A model generated the notes under the pieces. That model worked only from the letters and a program-made list of their open reading frames with translations. It searched no databases and was not told the DNA's origin. From assembly GCA_024401515.1 (NCBI GenBank), contig JAKSKY010000015.1:1-35958 (forward strand): a DNA stretch of 35,958 nucleotides, written 5' to 3'. A program made the position numbers and the translations under genes. Of this stretch, positions 8,542 through 17,115 are shown piece by piece (within the stretch, counting starts at the first letter, position 1; every line of letters begins with the position of its first letter). This DNA is from Paludibacteraceae bacterium (lineage in GTDB: Bacteria; Bacteroidota; Bacteroidia; Bacteroidales; Paludibacteraceae).

Positions 8542-9531
8542 ATGAAAACTGTAGTCAGCGGCATCCGTTCTACCGGTAACCTTCACCTAGGTAACTATTA
8601 CGGTGCATTGAAGAACTTCATACGCATGCAAGAGAACAACAACTGTTTCTTCTTCATCGCAGATTATCACTCTCTCACCACTCATCCAGATCCGAACATC
8701 CTCTATCCAAACGTAAAAAGCGTTTTGACTGAGTATTTGGCTTGTGGTTTGGATCCTGAAAAATCAGCCATCTTTATCCAAAGCGACGTTCCTGAAGTGG
8801 TGGAGTTGTACCTTATGCTCAACATGCACGCCTACTTGGGCGAGTTGACCAAGACCGTATCCTTCAAGGACAAGGCAAGAAAGAATCCTGAGAATGTCAA
8901 TGCGGGATTGCTTACCTACCCTACTTTGATGGCGGCCGATATCCTCATCCACAATGCGGACCAAGTGCCTGTCGGGAAGGATCAATTGCAACACTTGGAG
9001 ATGACAAGAAACTTCGCTAAGCGTTTCAACAACTTCTACAAAGTGGAATATTTCAAGGAGCCTATCGCCTACAGCGACGGTACCGAACCTATCAAGATTC
9101 CTGGATTGGACGGAAGCGGTAAGATGGGTAAGAGCGAAGGAAACTGCATATATTTGGCAGACGACGCCAAGACCATCGAGAAGAAGGTGAAGAAAGCGTT
9201 GACCGACCAAGGTCCAACTGAGATGAACTCAGTGAAACCTGACTGCATCGAGAACCTATTCACTATCATGAAGGTGGTATCCTCTCCTGACACCGTAGCC
9301 TTCTTCGAGGAGAAATGGAACACTTGCGAGATCCGTTACGGAGATTTGAAGAAGCAATTGGCAGCCGACATCATCGCGGCAACTGAGCCAATCCGTGAGC
9401 AAATCGCCTACATCGACGCTCATCCGGAGATTCTTCACAACGCCATTAGCCGCGGCCGCGACATCGCCCGCGAGAGCGCTCAGAAGACCATCCGTGACGT
9501 TAGGGAAATCATGGGATTCAGAAGTTTCTAA
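8542..9531 (+). CDS. trpS: Tryptophanyl-tRNA synthetase
   Basis: This class I aminoacyl-tRNA synthetase charges tRNA-Trp in the cytoplasm. The start at 8542 (MKTVVSGIRSTGNLHLGNYYG) gives 329 residues, the usual length. The frame extends upstream only through the promoter. The HIGH-type motif is HLGN (15-18) and the KMSKS-type motif is KMGKS (194-198) within GLDGSGKMGKSEGN. The gene is transcribed alone from the divergent promoter and closed by a terminator. Confidence 0.97.
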   Translation: MKTVVSGIRSTGNLHLGNYYGALKNFIRMQENNNCFFFIADYHSLTTHPDPNILYPNVKSVLTEYLACGLDPEKSAIFIQSDVPEVVELYLMLNMHAYLGELTKTVSFKDKARKNPENVNAGLLTYPTLMAADILIHNADQVPVGKDQLQHLEMTRNFAKRFNNFYKVEYFKEPIAYSDGTEPIKIPGLDGSGKMGKSEGNCIYLADDAKTIEKKVKKALTDQGPTEMNSVKPDCIENLFTIMKVVSSPDTVAFFEEKWNTCEIRYGDLKKQLAADIIAATEPIREQIAYIDAHPEILHNAISRGRDIARESAQKTIRDVREIMGFRSF

Positions 9532-9548
9532 AAAGAATAAGAAACAAG

Positions 9549-9583
9549 AAAGCCAAGTATTCTAATGAATACCTGGCTTTTTT
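9549..9583. terminator. Probably bidirectional terminator between trpS and the GT4 gene
   Basis: The stem aaagccaagtattc / gaatacctggcttt (14 bp with one G-T pair, loop taat) is followed by TTTCTTT on the plus strand and by TTTCTTGTTT on the minus strand. It can therefore end trpS and also transcription arriving from the glycan locus. The rest of the gap up to 9735 shows no gene or clear signal. Confidence 0.85.
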
Positions 9584-9735
9584 CTTTATATACCATCACA
9601 CAGCGGCTTGTCAACCATTTTAATCATCGGCATCACAAAAAGGGAAACCTCAAGTGACATCCAATGACAAGGGACAGACATCTTCCTCCGAATGATCTCC
9701 TGACAAAATTCACAAACGAAACTACCGCATCCCTG

Positions 9736-10932
9736 TCATGTGGGATTTTGCAAAGATTCACACAAAGTCTTCCACTTACCCAATGTGATCCGTAAATCAT
9801 ATCTAACCAAATTATCCTTTGCATGGGTTGCCACAGAAGCCCTAAGCGAATCGTTAGACATCAATTTTTTCAAGGTTTCAACCATTCCGTTCATCGACTG
9901 AACGATAAAACCTGTTTCACCATCATCTATAAAATCAAGCAATGTAGGGAAATGTTCCGACTTCAGTCCAACCACAACCACACCATTCTGCTGTGCCTCC
10001 AATATGGTCATTGGGAAGCCTTCGAACCTCGAGGTCATCATGAACAAAGAAGCGCTTCTATAATAAGAAATAGGGTTTTGCCTACCCTCGAAACGTATAT
10101 TGTTAAGTTTGTAATCCTTTGCGATCTTTTCGTAAACGATTCTATCCGGTCCATCTCCGACAACCACGAGCTTCCAGCCGGACACCTCCGCCTCCCCTTC
10201 CAACATCTTCCAGACTTTCAGAGCCGACGTGAGGCGTTTCGACGTCTCATCCAATCTTGACACAATTAAGACTATTTTCTCTTTCGTAGCCGCATCAGTC
10301 GAGGAATTCAAAGAAACTGGATTCGCCACATTAGTAATCGAATCGAGCGGGAAACCCGAATATTCTCCAAATCTCTCTTCCAACTTCTTGGATAAACAAA
10401 CCACTTTATCAACGCCCAATGTCATAGTGACATATTTTCTTCCGACAATCTTCCTCAGAAAAGACATAGGCACAATACGTAAAAGCATTTGTGAGAAGAT
10501 GACCTTGACAGAATCCAATGACACACCGCATAGCCACATTTTCTTACAAAAAAAAGAGAGATCCTGTTTTACCAGTTCATATCCCGGACAACTATGATAG
10601 ATGAAAACGTGTTTTATTTTCGGGCAGGATTTCTCCCTGATATTCACAAGAGCCGGGAACACGGATTTTGCCGTCTGCTTCGACATTACATTATTCAAAA
10701 TAACGTCGATATCATAATCGCTTATAACATTCGCCAACTCAGGTTCGCAATTATCCAAATTCACACGCGTCATATTCAATGATGCCGCATTCTCACAGTC
10801 CCCTCGAAAGAAAACACTATGACAATTCCAACCGAATTCTTTCCTAAAAGCCTCGGAAAGAATAGATACTACGGTTTCCACTCCGCCAGACATCGGCAAA
10901 GGAGGATTGTCTAACAAAAAGAGGACATTCAT
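9736..10932 (-). CDS. Family 4 glycosyltransferase (GT-B fold)
   Basis: This 398-residue protein starts with MNVLFLLDNPPLPMSGGVETVV, the glycine-rich N-terminal loop of GT4 retaining transferases. The second Rossmann half has KIVLIVSRLD (~230), VVVGDGPDR and the donor-binding EX7E-type segment FEGFPMTILEAQQNG. No signal peptide or membrane segment is evident, so it should act on the cytoplasmic face of the membrane during assembly of a lipid-linked glycan. It lies 17 bp downstream of the YfhO-like gene in the same direction, so the two are probably one operon. The sugar is unknown. Confidence 0.9.
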   Translation of the reverse strand: MNVLFLLDNPPLPMSGGVETVVSILSEAFRKEFGWNCHSVFFRGDCENAASLNMTRVNLDNCEPELANVISDYDIDVILNNVMSKQTAKSVFPALVNIREKSCPKIKHVFIYHSCPGYELVKQDLSFFCKKMWLCGVSLDSVKVIFSQMLLRIVPMSFLRKIVGRKYVTMTLGVDKVVCLSKKLEERFGEYSGFPLDSITNVANPVSLNSSTDAATKEKIVLIVSRLDETSKRLTSALKVWKMLEGEAEVSGWKLVVVGDGPDRIVYEKIAKDYKLNNIRFEGRQNPISYYRSASLFMMTSRFEGFPMTILEAQQNGVVVVGLKSEHFPTLLDFIDDGETGFIVQSMNGMVETLKKLMSNDSLRASVATHAKDNLVRYDLRITLGKWKTLCESLQNPT

Positions 10933-10949
10933 AATCCAACCAGTTAGAA

Positions 10950-13520
10950 TTATTTATAACGGAGAGAATTAGGAGTCTGATTGTTATTATCCGAAGCAAC
11001 TACAATTCCTTTCTGCGTCTCTCTTCGTCTAAAGCACAAGACGATAGATCCCAATATAAATAGATACATCACAATCGTACAAATGGTAGCGATGACATCA
11101 CCTTTTACAATACTATCCGGATCGAATTCAAAACGGATAGTATGTTCACCGGCTGGGATATTCAACGCCCTCAACATATAATCCACTCTAAAATGCTCCT
11201 TATACTCGCCATCAATATAGGCTTTCCATCCATAAGGATAATAAATTTCAGAGAAGACTGCCAATCCATCTTGAGAAGAGTTTGACTTATAATCTATATA
11301 TTCAGGAGTATACTTGGTCAACTCAATGGAAGACAATGAATCCTTATAGAAAGTTTTTCCATTCACATACGTTTCGAACTGCTTGTCTAGCACAGCCACA
11401 TCACGCAAATTCTCCGTCGCCAAAGCATCACACTCCTCATTGGCATTCTGTACGCACTTAACGTTTGAAACGAACCAAGCATTTCCCATCGCATGCGGAT
11501 TCTGAATGGCAACCTCCTCCTTGGTTTGCAAAGGAACAACAAAATACTTGGCGTTGAGCATATTCAAGACAGGGAACAAAGAATCGCCGTCACATAGTTC
11601 CAATCTGCCACCTGTAGATGAGAGTGCGGAGAACAAAGGAGAGAACTCCGGCGCAATATGCTGATCGATCAAATCCTGATAACGGCGAAGCTTAGCGGCA
11701 CTATATCCTCCAATAGACTTGAAGTAGTAAGAAGTACGAGCCTCGTTAAAGGTATTCGACGCAAGATTCAACACTCTAAAATGGGTAGAATCCCGCAACA
11801 TCTGCTCTTCATAAGGTTTCTTCTTGAAATAAGATTTGAGACTCTTCTCAGGAGAGAATGCGGAGTCATTCATATATCTTTTATCCACATACCACAAATC
11901 CGCCAAAACCAAGACGCCCAAAAGAGCCGCGAAATATTCTAGCTTAATTTTCTTTGCAGTGACGAAAAGCCACGTCAACGCTCCAGACAAAAGAACAAAG
12001 CCCAAGGAGCGCCAACAATCATAGTAAAAGAGGGATCCCCTTTGTTCCACAATAGCGGAAGAGAGCCAATCAGGATATTGTGAAATGGTCCTCTCGTCCA
12101 TCGGAGAGGAGAAATCGAAGAAGATTACGCCCGTAACAAGCAATAAGAGGCATAAACCGCCTGTTATTAGCGTCGCATTACGGATAGAGTTCTTCAAAGA
12201 ATCCACATTCATAGATCCATCAGTAACCCTTTTCAGCGCAAGGAATCCTAGCAAAGGCATCGTAATCTCAGCAATAATCAAGATGGAAGAGACTGCTCTA
12301 AACTTATTATACATAGGTATAACAGAGAAGAACAACTTCGTTAGAGGCATAAAATTGTGTCCCCACGAGAGCATGATTGACAAAATCGTAACGCCAAGCA
12401 ACGCCCATTTATATGGACCTTCGACAATAAGCAGTCCCAAGATAAACAAGAAACAAACAACAGCTCCCATATAAACCGGTCCGGAAGTGAATGGTTGATC
12501 ACCCCAATAGGTTGGCGCATTCTGACAAAATTGCTTTGCGGTCTTAGTATCCACGCCGTTCTTCTTCATGGTCTGATACAAATCCGAATCCTCTCCGACA
12601 TTATAGTTTGACGAACCACCCATATAGTTAGGGACAAGGAAAGTAAAGGTTTCACCTATTCCATAACTCCAAGCTGTGGCGTAGTCCAAGTCCAAACCTT
12701 TCGTCTTGTTCTTAGCATCCGACTCCTTCGTCAAATCTGAATGTCCGCCACGCATGGTCTCGGAAGTATATTCCATATTGGCGAATGTCAGAGAAGACTC
12801 CGTACCGACACCTATAAGGAAAGCACCGACAAACAATGCGGTCGAAATACCAAACTCTTTCCACAACTTACTTTTATAATGTTTCCACAACTCGGCCAAA
12901 AAACAGAAACCAATGATGAAACAATAATAATAAGCCATTTGAGGGTGAGGAACAAAACCCACAGAAACGAAAAACATAGTCAAACAGACGCCTAACTTTT
13001 TCCGCCCATTAAAAATCAAGTAAAAACCTGCGATGACAATTGAGAACAAAGCCAATGTCACTGTCTTGGAATTGTGGCTCGCACCGATAATAATAAAAAA
13101 GTAGGAAGAAAAAGCGATAGCGATCGCACCGACCGCAGACAACCATACATTCACATTAAACGCCAACAACAATACAAAGAATCCCAAAGCGTACAAAAAC
13201 ACCATCACAAACGCATTGGAATAATTCGCACCATAATGGGTCAACCAATTCACAGGATACTTTAACTCACGAGAGAAAGTGTTTCCTCCACCTATCTGAT
13301 AGTTCGGCATACCGGAAAACATCGACCCTGTCCACCATGACGAATTTCCTGTTTCCGCATTGTACTGTTCCACTTCATGATACGATCCTCTCCAAGAAAG
13401 ATTATCGTTTGCGATAATTGTTTTCCCATCAAATGTAGGCGACATATAAACAGCTGCAATCAGAGCGAATAAAGCCACACAAAGCAAGTACGGCCATGTT
13501 TTTTTCAATAAAGAATTCAT
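10950..13520 (-). CDS. YfhO-family polytopic membrane protein (probable GT-C type glycan enzyme)
   Basis: The chosen start MNSLLKKTWPYLLCVALF (13520) gives 856 residues, because the hydrophobic N-terminus begins there. The protein has about a dozen transmembrane segments and several extracytoplasmic stretches, including LSWRGSYHEVEQYNAETGNSSWW after the first helix and a C-terminal soluble region with YPYGWKAYIDGEY. It ends in a last helix and a basic tail. YfhO proteins (Pfam YfhO) are linked in Gram-positive bacteria to glycosylation of teichoic acids using lipid-linked sugars. In Bacteroidota the role is not established. Its place between a LicD-type gene and a GT4 supports a role in surface glycan modification. 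A 209-bp gap (13521-13729) precedes it, with no exact -7 box found. Confidence 0.85.
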   Translation of the reverse strand: MNSLLKKTWPYLLCVALFALIAAVYMSPTFDGKTIIANDNLSWRGSYHEVEQYNAETGNSSWWTGSMFSGMPNYQIGGGNTFSRELKYPVNWLTHYGANYSNAFVMVFLYALGFFVLLLAFNVNVWLSAVGAIAIAFSSYFFIIIGASHNSKTVTLALFSIVIAGFYLIFNGRKKLGVCLTMFFVSVGFVPHPQMAYYYCFIIGFCFLAELWKHYKSKLWKEFGISTALFVGAFLIGVGTESSLTFANMEYTSETMRGGHSDLTKESDAKNKTKGLDLDYATAWSYGIGETFTFLVPNYMGGSSNYNVGEDSDLYQTMKKNGVDTKTAKQFCQNAPTYWGDQPFTSGPVYMGAVVCFLFILGLLIVEGPYKWALLGVTILSIMLSWGHNFMPLTKLFFSVIPMYNKFRAVSSILIIAEITMPLLGFLALKRVTDGSMNVDSLKNSIRNATLITGGLCLLLLVTGVIFFDFSSPMDERTISQYPDWLSSAIVEQRGSLFYYDCWRSLGFVLLSGALTWLFVTAKKIKLEYFAALLGVLVLADLWYVDKRYMNDSAFSPEKSLKSYFKKKPYEEQMLRDSTHFRVLNLASNTFNEARTSYYFKSIGGYSAAKLRRYQDLIDQHIAPEFSPLFSALSSTGGRLELCDGDSLFPVLNMLNAKYFVVPLQTKEEVAIQNPHAMGNAWFVSNVKCVQNANEECDALATENLRDVAVLDKQFETYVNGKTFYKDSLSSIELTKYTPEYIDYKSNSSQDGLAVFSEIYYPYGWKAYIDGEYKEHFRVDYMLRALNIPAGEHTIRFEFDPDSIVKGDVIATICTIVMYLFILGSIVLCFRRRETQKGIVVASDNNNQTPNSLRYK

Positions 13521-13729
13521 ATAATTTAATTTCTGTGCAAAAGAACCAACCACGTCCAAAGAAAAGAAGCGTCCAGTTCTTCTACTATTATTGTCTTTTA
13601 TCTATTTATTCCACTTAAACACCTTTGTCAATATTCTTCTACGGCACACCCATCATAACACCCTTGTCTTTTTCTTTTCGACATCACTTGTGGGCATGGG
13701 GAACTGGCGTAAAAGAAACTTCCTTTGCA

Positions 13730-14566
13730 CTACAATTGAACATCTTTTTTATTCAACAACGCATATATCGCACTTGGTTTCCTTCGCTCAGTTGATGGTA
13801 ATTCCCAATAATTTCCATAGACTCTTTTCAAAAAAGAATCAGGGTCGGAAGGTGCGAAAAACTTACAATTCTCAAACTCCAGCTCCTTTAATGGGAACGT
13901 TTCATCCTTAGGATAGACGCCTCCATATACAGAGACCTCCCCGCTAGCACCGTAATACGATTTATCACCAAACGCACAGATCAACGACAATAATGATTTA
14001 TGGAAATAATAAGACAAGGGATACAAAAAATAGCACACGATATTTTTCATATTCACCTGTCTTGGATTATGTAAGAATCCATATGCGAAATATATACGGC
14101 GCAATAGATATTTCAGCACACCTTTGGGAGCATTCGGGAACGACTGGGCCTTGAAGAGATCAACGAATACACCTTTATTGTATTTCAACTTGAAGGAATC
14201 ATGTTCTTGGATAACCAAGGATTGATTATCTCTCAATCTAATAAAATCACGGCACAGCATAGAATCAGGATCCGTTTCACCCGTCTGCACAAAAATCCAA
14301 TCAGGCAACAATTTGGCGCAGGACAAGCGGAATTTTTCGAAATCATCCTCATGGATAAAAACATCGAGGTCATCATCCCAAGGGACAAAGCCTTTATGTC
14401 TCACAGCCCCCAACAACGTCCCATACGCTATCCAATAACGAATTCCATTTTCACGGCACACCTTATCCAGTTCCCTTAACATATCCAACATACGCAACTG
14501 CACAGACCTCAAAACCGTACCCGTACCGTTGTATTGAGAGAAATCCTCCATACTATAACTTATCAT
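13730..14566 (-). CDS. LicD-family transferase (copy 1)
   Basis: This 278-residue protein has the LicD signature YGTLLGAVRHKG (48-59) followed by FVPWDDDLDVF, with the acidic cluster DDDLD (64-68) expected to bind metal. LicD enzymes belong to the nucleotidyltransferase fold. The well-studied members move phosphocholine from CDP-choline onto surface sugars. No choline uptake or kinase genes (licA/licB/licC) are nearby; instead a phosphonate operon is directly upstream, so a CMP-phosphonate donor is a reasonable inference. ATG codons at 14566 and 14551 are both possible starts. It seems to have its own promoter (14699-14728), giving a leader of about 130 nt. Confidence 0.88.
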   Translation of the reverse strand: MISYSMEDFSQYNGTGTVLRSVQLRMLDMLRELDKVCRENGIRYWIAYGTLLGAVRHKGFVPWDDDLDVFIHEDDFEKFRLSCAKLLPDWIFVQTGETDPDSMLCRDFIRLRDNQSLVIQEHDSFKLKYNKGVFVDLFKAQSFPNAPKGVLKYLLRRIYFAYGFLHNPRQVNMKNIVCYFLYPLSYYFHKSLLSLICAFGDKSYYGASGEVSVYGGVYPKDETFPLKELEFENCKFFAPSDPDSFLKRVYGNYWELPSTERRKPSAIYALLNKKDVQL

Positions 14567-14698
14567 AAATAAAATTAGCGAAGCGGGGATAAAAGCTCTT
14601 TTAAGCGAAAGCCACTTCTATATTATAGGATTATTAGCAACTATGCGGCCTCGAGTTTCCTGTAATTGGTTACACGTGAGAAACAAACAACCCAAAGA

Positions 14699-14728
14699 CA
14701 AAGGTATGAAATTTCTATACATTAACAA
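14699..14728 (-). promoter_or_regulatory. Candidate promoter for LicD copy 1
   Basis: On the minus strand the -7 box TACCTTTG (14706-14699) matches TAnnTTTG exactly. A TTG (14728-14726), part of a -33-type element, sits upstream with 19-bp spacing, which is within the Bacteroidota range. Confidence 0.6.
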
Positions 14729-14800
14729 GCGGTAATAAGCAAAAAAGATAGCCGTCTCCCATCAAGGAGAGGGGCTCAAGATGGCGAAAAATCGCACTCA

Positions 14801-14851
14801 CACAAACAAAAGATTCACTCGGAATATCAATTAGAGTCCCAAGTGAATCTT
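14801..14851 (-). terminator. Candidate terminator of the phosphonate operon
   Basis: The perfect 10-bp inverted repeat aagattcact (14810-14819) / agtgaatctt (14842-14851) encloses a 22-nt loop. Read leftward, the stem is followed by TTTTGTTTG. The long loop lowers confidence, but it starts 16 bp after the aepY stop codon. Confidence 0.55.
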
Positions 14852-14866
14852 AGTTTGAAATAACTA

Positions 14867-15991
14867 TTATTGCAAAGTTTTTAAATATTCAACGAAGTTG
14901 ATTTTATTTTGCAAAGCGGTAGTTGTTGGTCTTCCTAAATCTTCACGGGCGCCGATTGAGCATTTTACTTCAATAAGCATTAATTCCTCACAATCCTTCG
15001 CAGTTTTCAGCGCCTGATCCAACGCTTCGAAAGAATCAACACAAACAGCCTTTCCGTATCCGCAAGCATTCGCAATAGCGACCAAATCTATTTTCCCCGC
15101 CACAGTCGGTTGACCACCCACCGTCTCATGTGCGGAATTGTTTATGACAATATGGACAAGATTCTTAGGCGCATTCGCTCCTATCACAGCCATGGCACCC
15201 ATATGCATCAACACAGCGCCGTCACCATCAACGCACCATATTTTCGTGTTTGGCTTATTGATAGCAACTCCCAAGGCGATAGAAGAACTATGTCCCATAG
15301 AACCGACCGTCAGAAAATCATATTTGTGGCTTTGATGTTTCGCCTCACGAATCTCAAAAAGTTCGCGGCTCGCTTTACCTGTTGTGGAGACAATCGGATC
15401 TTCGCCAGAGACCTCCACGACATGGCTGATAATCTCCTCCCGTAACATTGTATGCTGGTTTTTATATTCCACAGTGCCATCATAAGAGAGGGAGCCCTTT
15501 CTCACGACAAACGCAACATTCTTTCCCATAGAAAGCAACTTTCTAAAGTCATCCATCGCATTTCGAACCTCCTCATCGGAAGTCTCTTTGCCAATAAAGA
15601 AAGAAGCGATTCCCATATCATCAAGCAATTTCACCGTCACCTCACCTTGATAAATATGTTGAGGTTCATCATGGACACCCGGTTCACCTCTCCATCCGAC
15701 CACGAAAACCATCGGAATGGCATAAACCTTATCGTTCAAAAGGGAAGCGACTGGATTGATGATATTACCCTCTCCCGAATTCTGCATATAAACAACAGGA
15801 ACCTTACCTGTCGCAAGATGATAGCCAGCAGCAAGCGCCGTACAATTACCTTCATTCGCCGCTATGACATGATGTTTCGGATCGATTCCATACTTATTCA
15901 TCAAGAAATTGCACAAAGCCTTCAACTGTGAATCTGGGACACCGGCATAAAAGTCAGAGCCAATTATCTCCAATAAATTTTCTACCTTCAT
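14867..15991 (-). CDS. aepY: Phosphonopyruvate decarboxylase
   Basis: This thiamine-diphosphate enzyme makes phosphonoacetaldehyde and CO2 from phosphonopyruvate. The decarboxylation pulls the unfavourable PEP mutase reaction forward. Its 374 residues match the family. The N-terminal Pyr domain has the catalytic Glu47 in AANEGNC. The C-terminal PP domain has VDGDGAVLMH (254-263) and INNSAHETVGGQPT (283-296), the GDG...NN motif that binds ThDP and magnesium. It is the last gene of the three-gene phosphonate operon, and its ATG overlaps the stop of the dehydrogenase gene by 4 bp. Sulfopyruvate decarboxylase is the nearest alternative, but the neighbouring PEP mutase settles the assignment. Confidence 0.95.
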   Translation of the reverse strand: MKVENLLEIIGSDFYAGVPDSQLKALCNFLMNKYGIDPKHHVIAANEGNCTALAAGYHLATGKVPVVYMQNSGEGNIINPVASLLNDKVYAIPMVFVVGWRGEPGVHDEPQHIYQGEVTVKLLDDMGIASFFIGKETSDEEVRNAMDDFRKLLSMGKNVAFVVRKGSLSYDGTVEYKNQHTMLREEIISHVVEVSGEDPIVSTTGKASRELFEIREAKHQSHKYDFLTVGSMGHSSSIALGVAINKPNTKIWCVDGDGAVLMHMGAMAVIGANAPKNLVHIVINNSAHETVGGQPTVAGKIDLVAIANACGYGKAVCVDSFEALDQALKTAKDCEELMLIEVKCSIGAREDLGRPTTTALQNKINFVEYLKTLQ

Positions 15992-17115
15992 TTTTCGTCA
16001 AATATTTTACGGTAAAGAACATTGATCGTTTGTTCGTCAAGTCTTACGGGGTTATTTTTCAATCTTACGAGGTTGACAGATCTTGCCAACAATTCAAAAT
16101 CACTTTCGTCATCGACCACAGGAGTCCGCAAATTCAAGTCTGACACTATTCTCTGGAATCTTTCAACTGCGGATATAGCATCTACACATCCCATTGCGGA
16201 TGCAAGGTCAAGGAACATCTTATCCAAATAATCCTTCCCCCTTGAATCCATCGACAAAGATGTGTTTTCGACCATAAAACGCCATAAAACGGAGACACAT
16301 AAAGCGGCTGCATGTCCATGTGAAATGTCATATAGTTTTGTCATCTTATAACACATGGCGTGCCCCGCTGTCGTTTGGGTTATATTGATTGCCTGTCCCG
16401 CCAGATTCGCCGCTTTCAGCATAGCCGAATTCCCGGGCTCAGCATTTTCAAGATATGAATCAATATATTCCAATATTAAGCCAATAGCGGCCTTTGAATA
16501 TTCCTTGCTTTCATCCGTAGAATTCACTGACCAGAACGATTCCACCGAATGGCAGAAAGCGTCGAGCATTGTCGCCTTACGCTGGTATTCAGGCAAATAT
16601 GCTAGCATAGAAGCATCGAACAAAACAGCCTGCGGAATACAACTATAGTCGGTGACGGACTGTTTCTCCCCTTTGTAATAGATGACCGCATATCTTGTCG
16701 CTTCACTTCCCGTACCCGCTGTCGTAGGAGCGGCAAGGAAAGGAATATCATTGGGCACAATAGGCTCTTGAAGATAGTTGGCACCTTCAGGCATGTTTGA
16801 GTATAGTTTAACACACTTGGCGACATCCATCGCAGAACCGCCACCTATGGCAAAGATGGAATCGCAATTACCCTTTCTGAAAGCATCCACACCTTTGACA
16901 ACAGACTCATAATCCGGATTAGGCTGGAACTCTGAAAAATATATAGGTTGTATTTTCCCTTGAGCATTCAATTCGTCAAGGACCCCTTTCAGCCTAAATT
17001 TTTGAAACGAAGATCCACAGATAATAAAAATCTTTTTCAAGCCATTTCTCTGGATATAATCCACTAATGACTCATAATTATTATCGGACGATAGAATGAC
17101 TTGCCGTAATTTCAT
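15988..17115 (-). CDS. Group III metal-dependent alcohol dehydrogenase, probable phosphonoacetaldehyde reductase
   Basis: This 375-residue protein has the NAD(P)-binding GGGSAMD (91-97), [12 protein letters not shown] (129-140) and the four metal ligands of iron-type dehydrogenases: Asp185 and His189 in DAFCHS, His252 in TAGHAMCY and His266 in SHGHAAAL. Members of this family (PhpC, FomC and DhpG types) reduce phosphonoacetaldehyde to 2-hydroxyethylphosphonate. It overlaps pepM upstream and aepY downstream by 4 bp each, so all three are translated as one unit and its substrate is very probably the product of AepY. It occupies the place of the 2-aminoethylphosphonate aminotransferase found in many surface-phosphonate loci. 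The exact substrate is inferred from context, not from a diagnostic residue. Confidence 0.88.
   Translation of the reverse strand: MKLRQVILSSDNNYESLVDYIQRNGLKKIFIICGSSFQKFRLKGVLDELNAQGKIQPIYFSEFQPNPDYESVVKGVDAFRKGNCDSIFAIGGGSAMDVAKCVKLYSNMPEGANYLQEPIVPNDIPFLAAPTTAGTGSEATRYAVIYYKGEKQSVTDYSCIPQAVLFDASMLAYLPEYQRKATMLDAFCHSVESFWSVNSTDESKEYSKAAIGLILEYIDSYLENAEPGNSAMLKAANLAGQAINITQTTAGHAMCYKMTKLYDISHGHAAALCVSVLWRFMVENTSLSMDSRGKDYLDKMFLDLASAMGCVDAISAVERFQRIVSDLNLRTPVVDDESDFELLARSVNLVRLKNNPVRLDEQTINVLYRKIFDEK

Larger units (their letters stand above)
14567..14866. other. 300-bp intergenic region between aepY and LicD copy 1
   Basis: No coding region is supported here. It holds a candidate leftward terminator for the phosphonate operon (14801-14851) and a candidate leftward promoter (14699-14728). 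The remaining ~130 nt would be the 5' leader of the LicD gene. No riboswitch class was recognised. Confidence 0.7.

Noticed and set aside
13521-13729. A small gene or promoter between LicD copy 1 and the YfhO-like gene
   Set aside because: The plus-strand open frame there runs into the end of the LicD gene and has no motif; no exact TAnnTTTG occurs on the minus strand.
13730-14566. Phosphocholine decoration because of the LicD family
   Set aside because: No choline transporter, kinase or CTP:phosphocholine cytidylyltransferase is present; the adjacent phosphonate operon offers a better donor.
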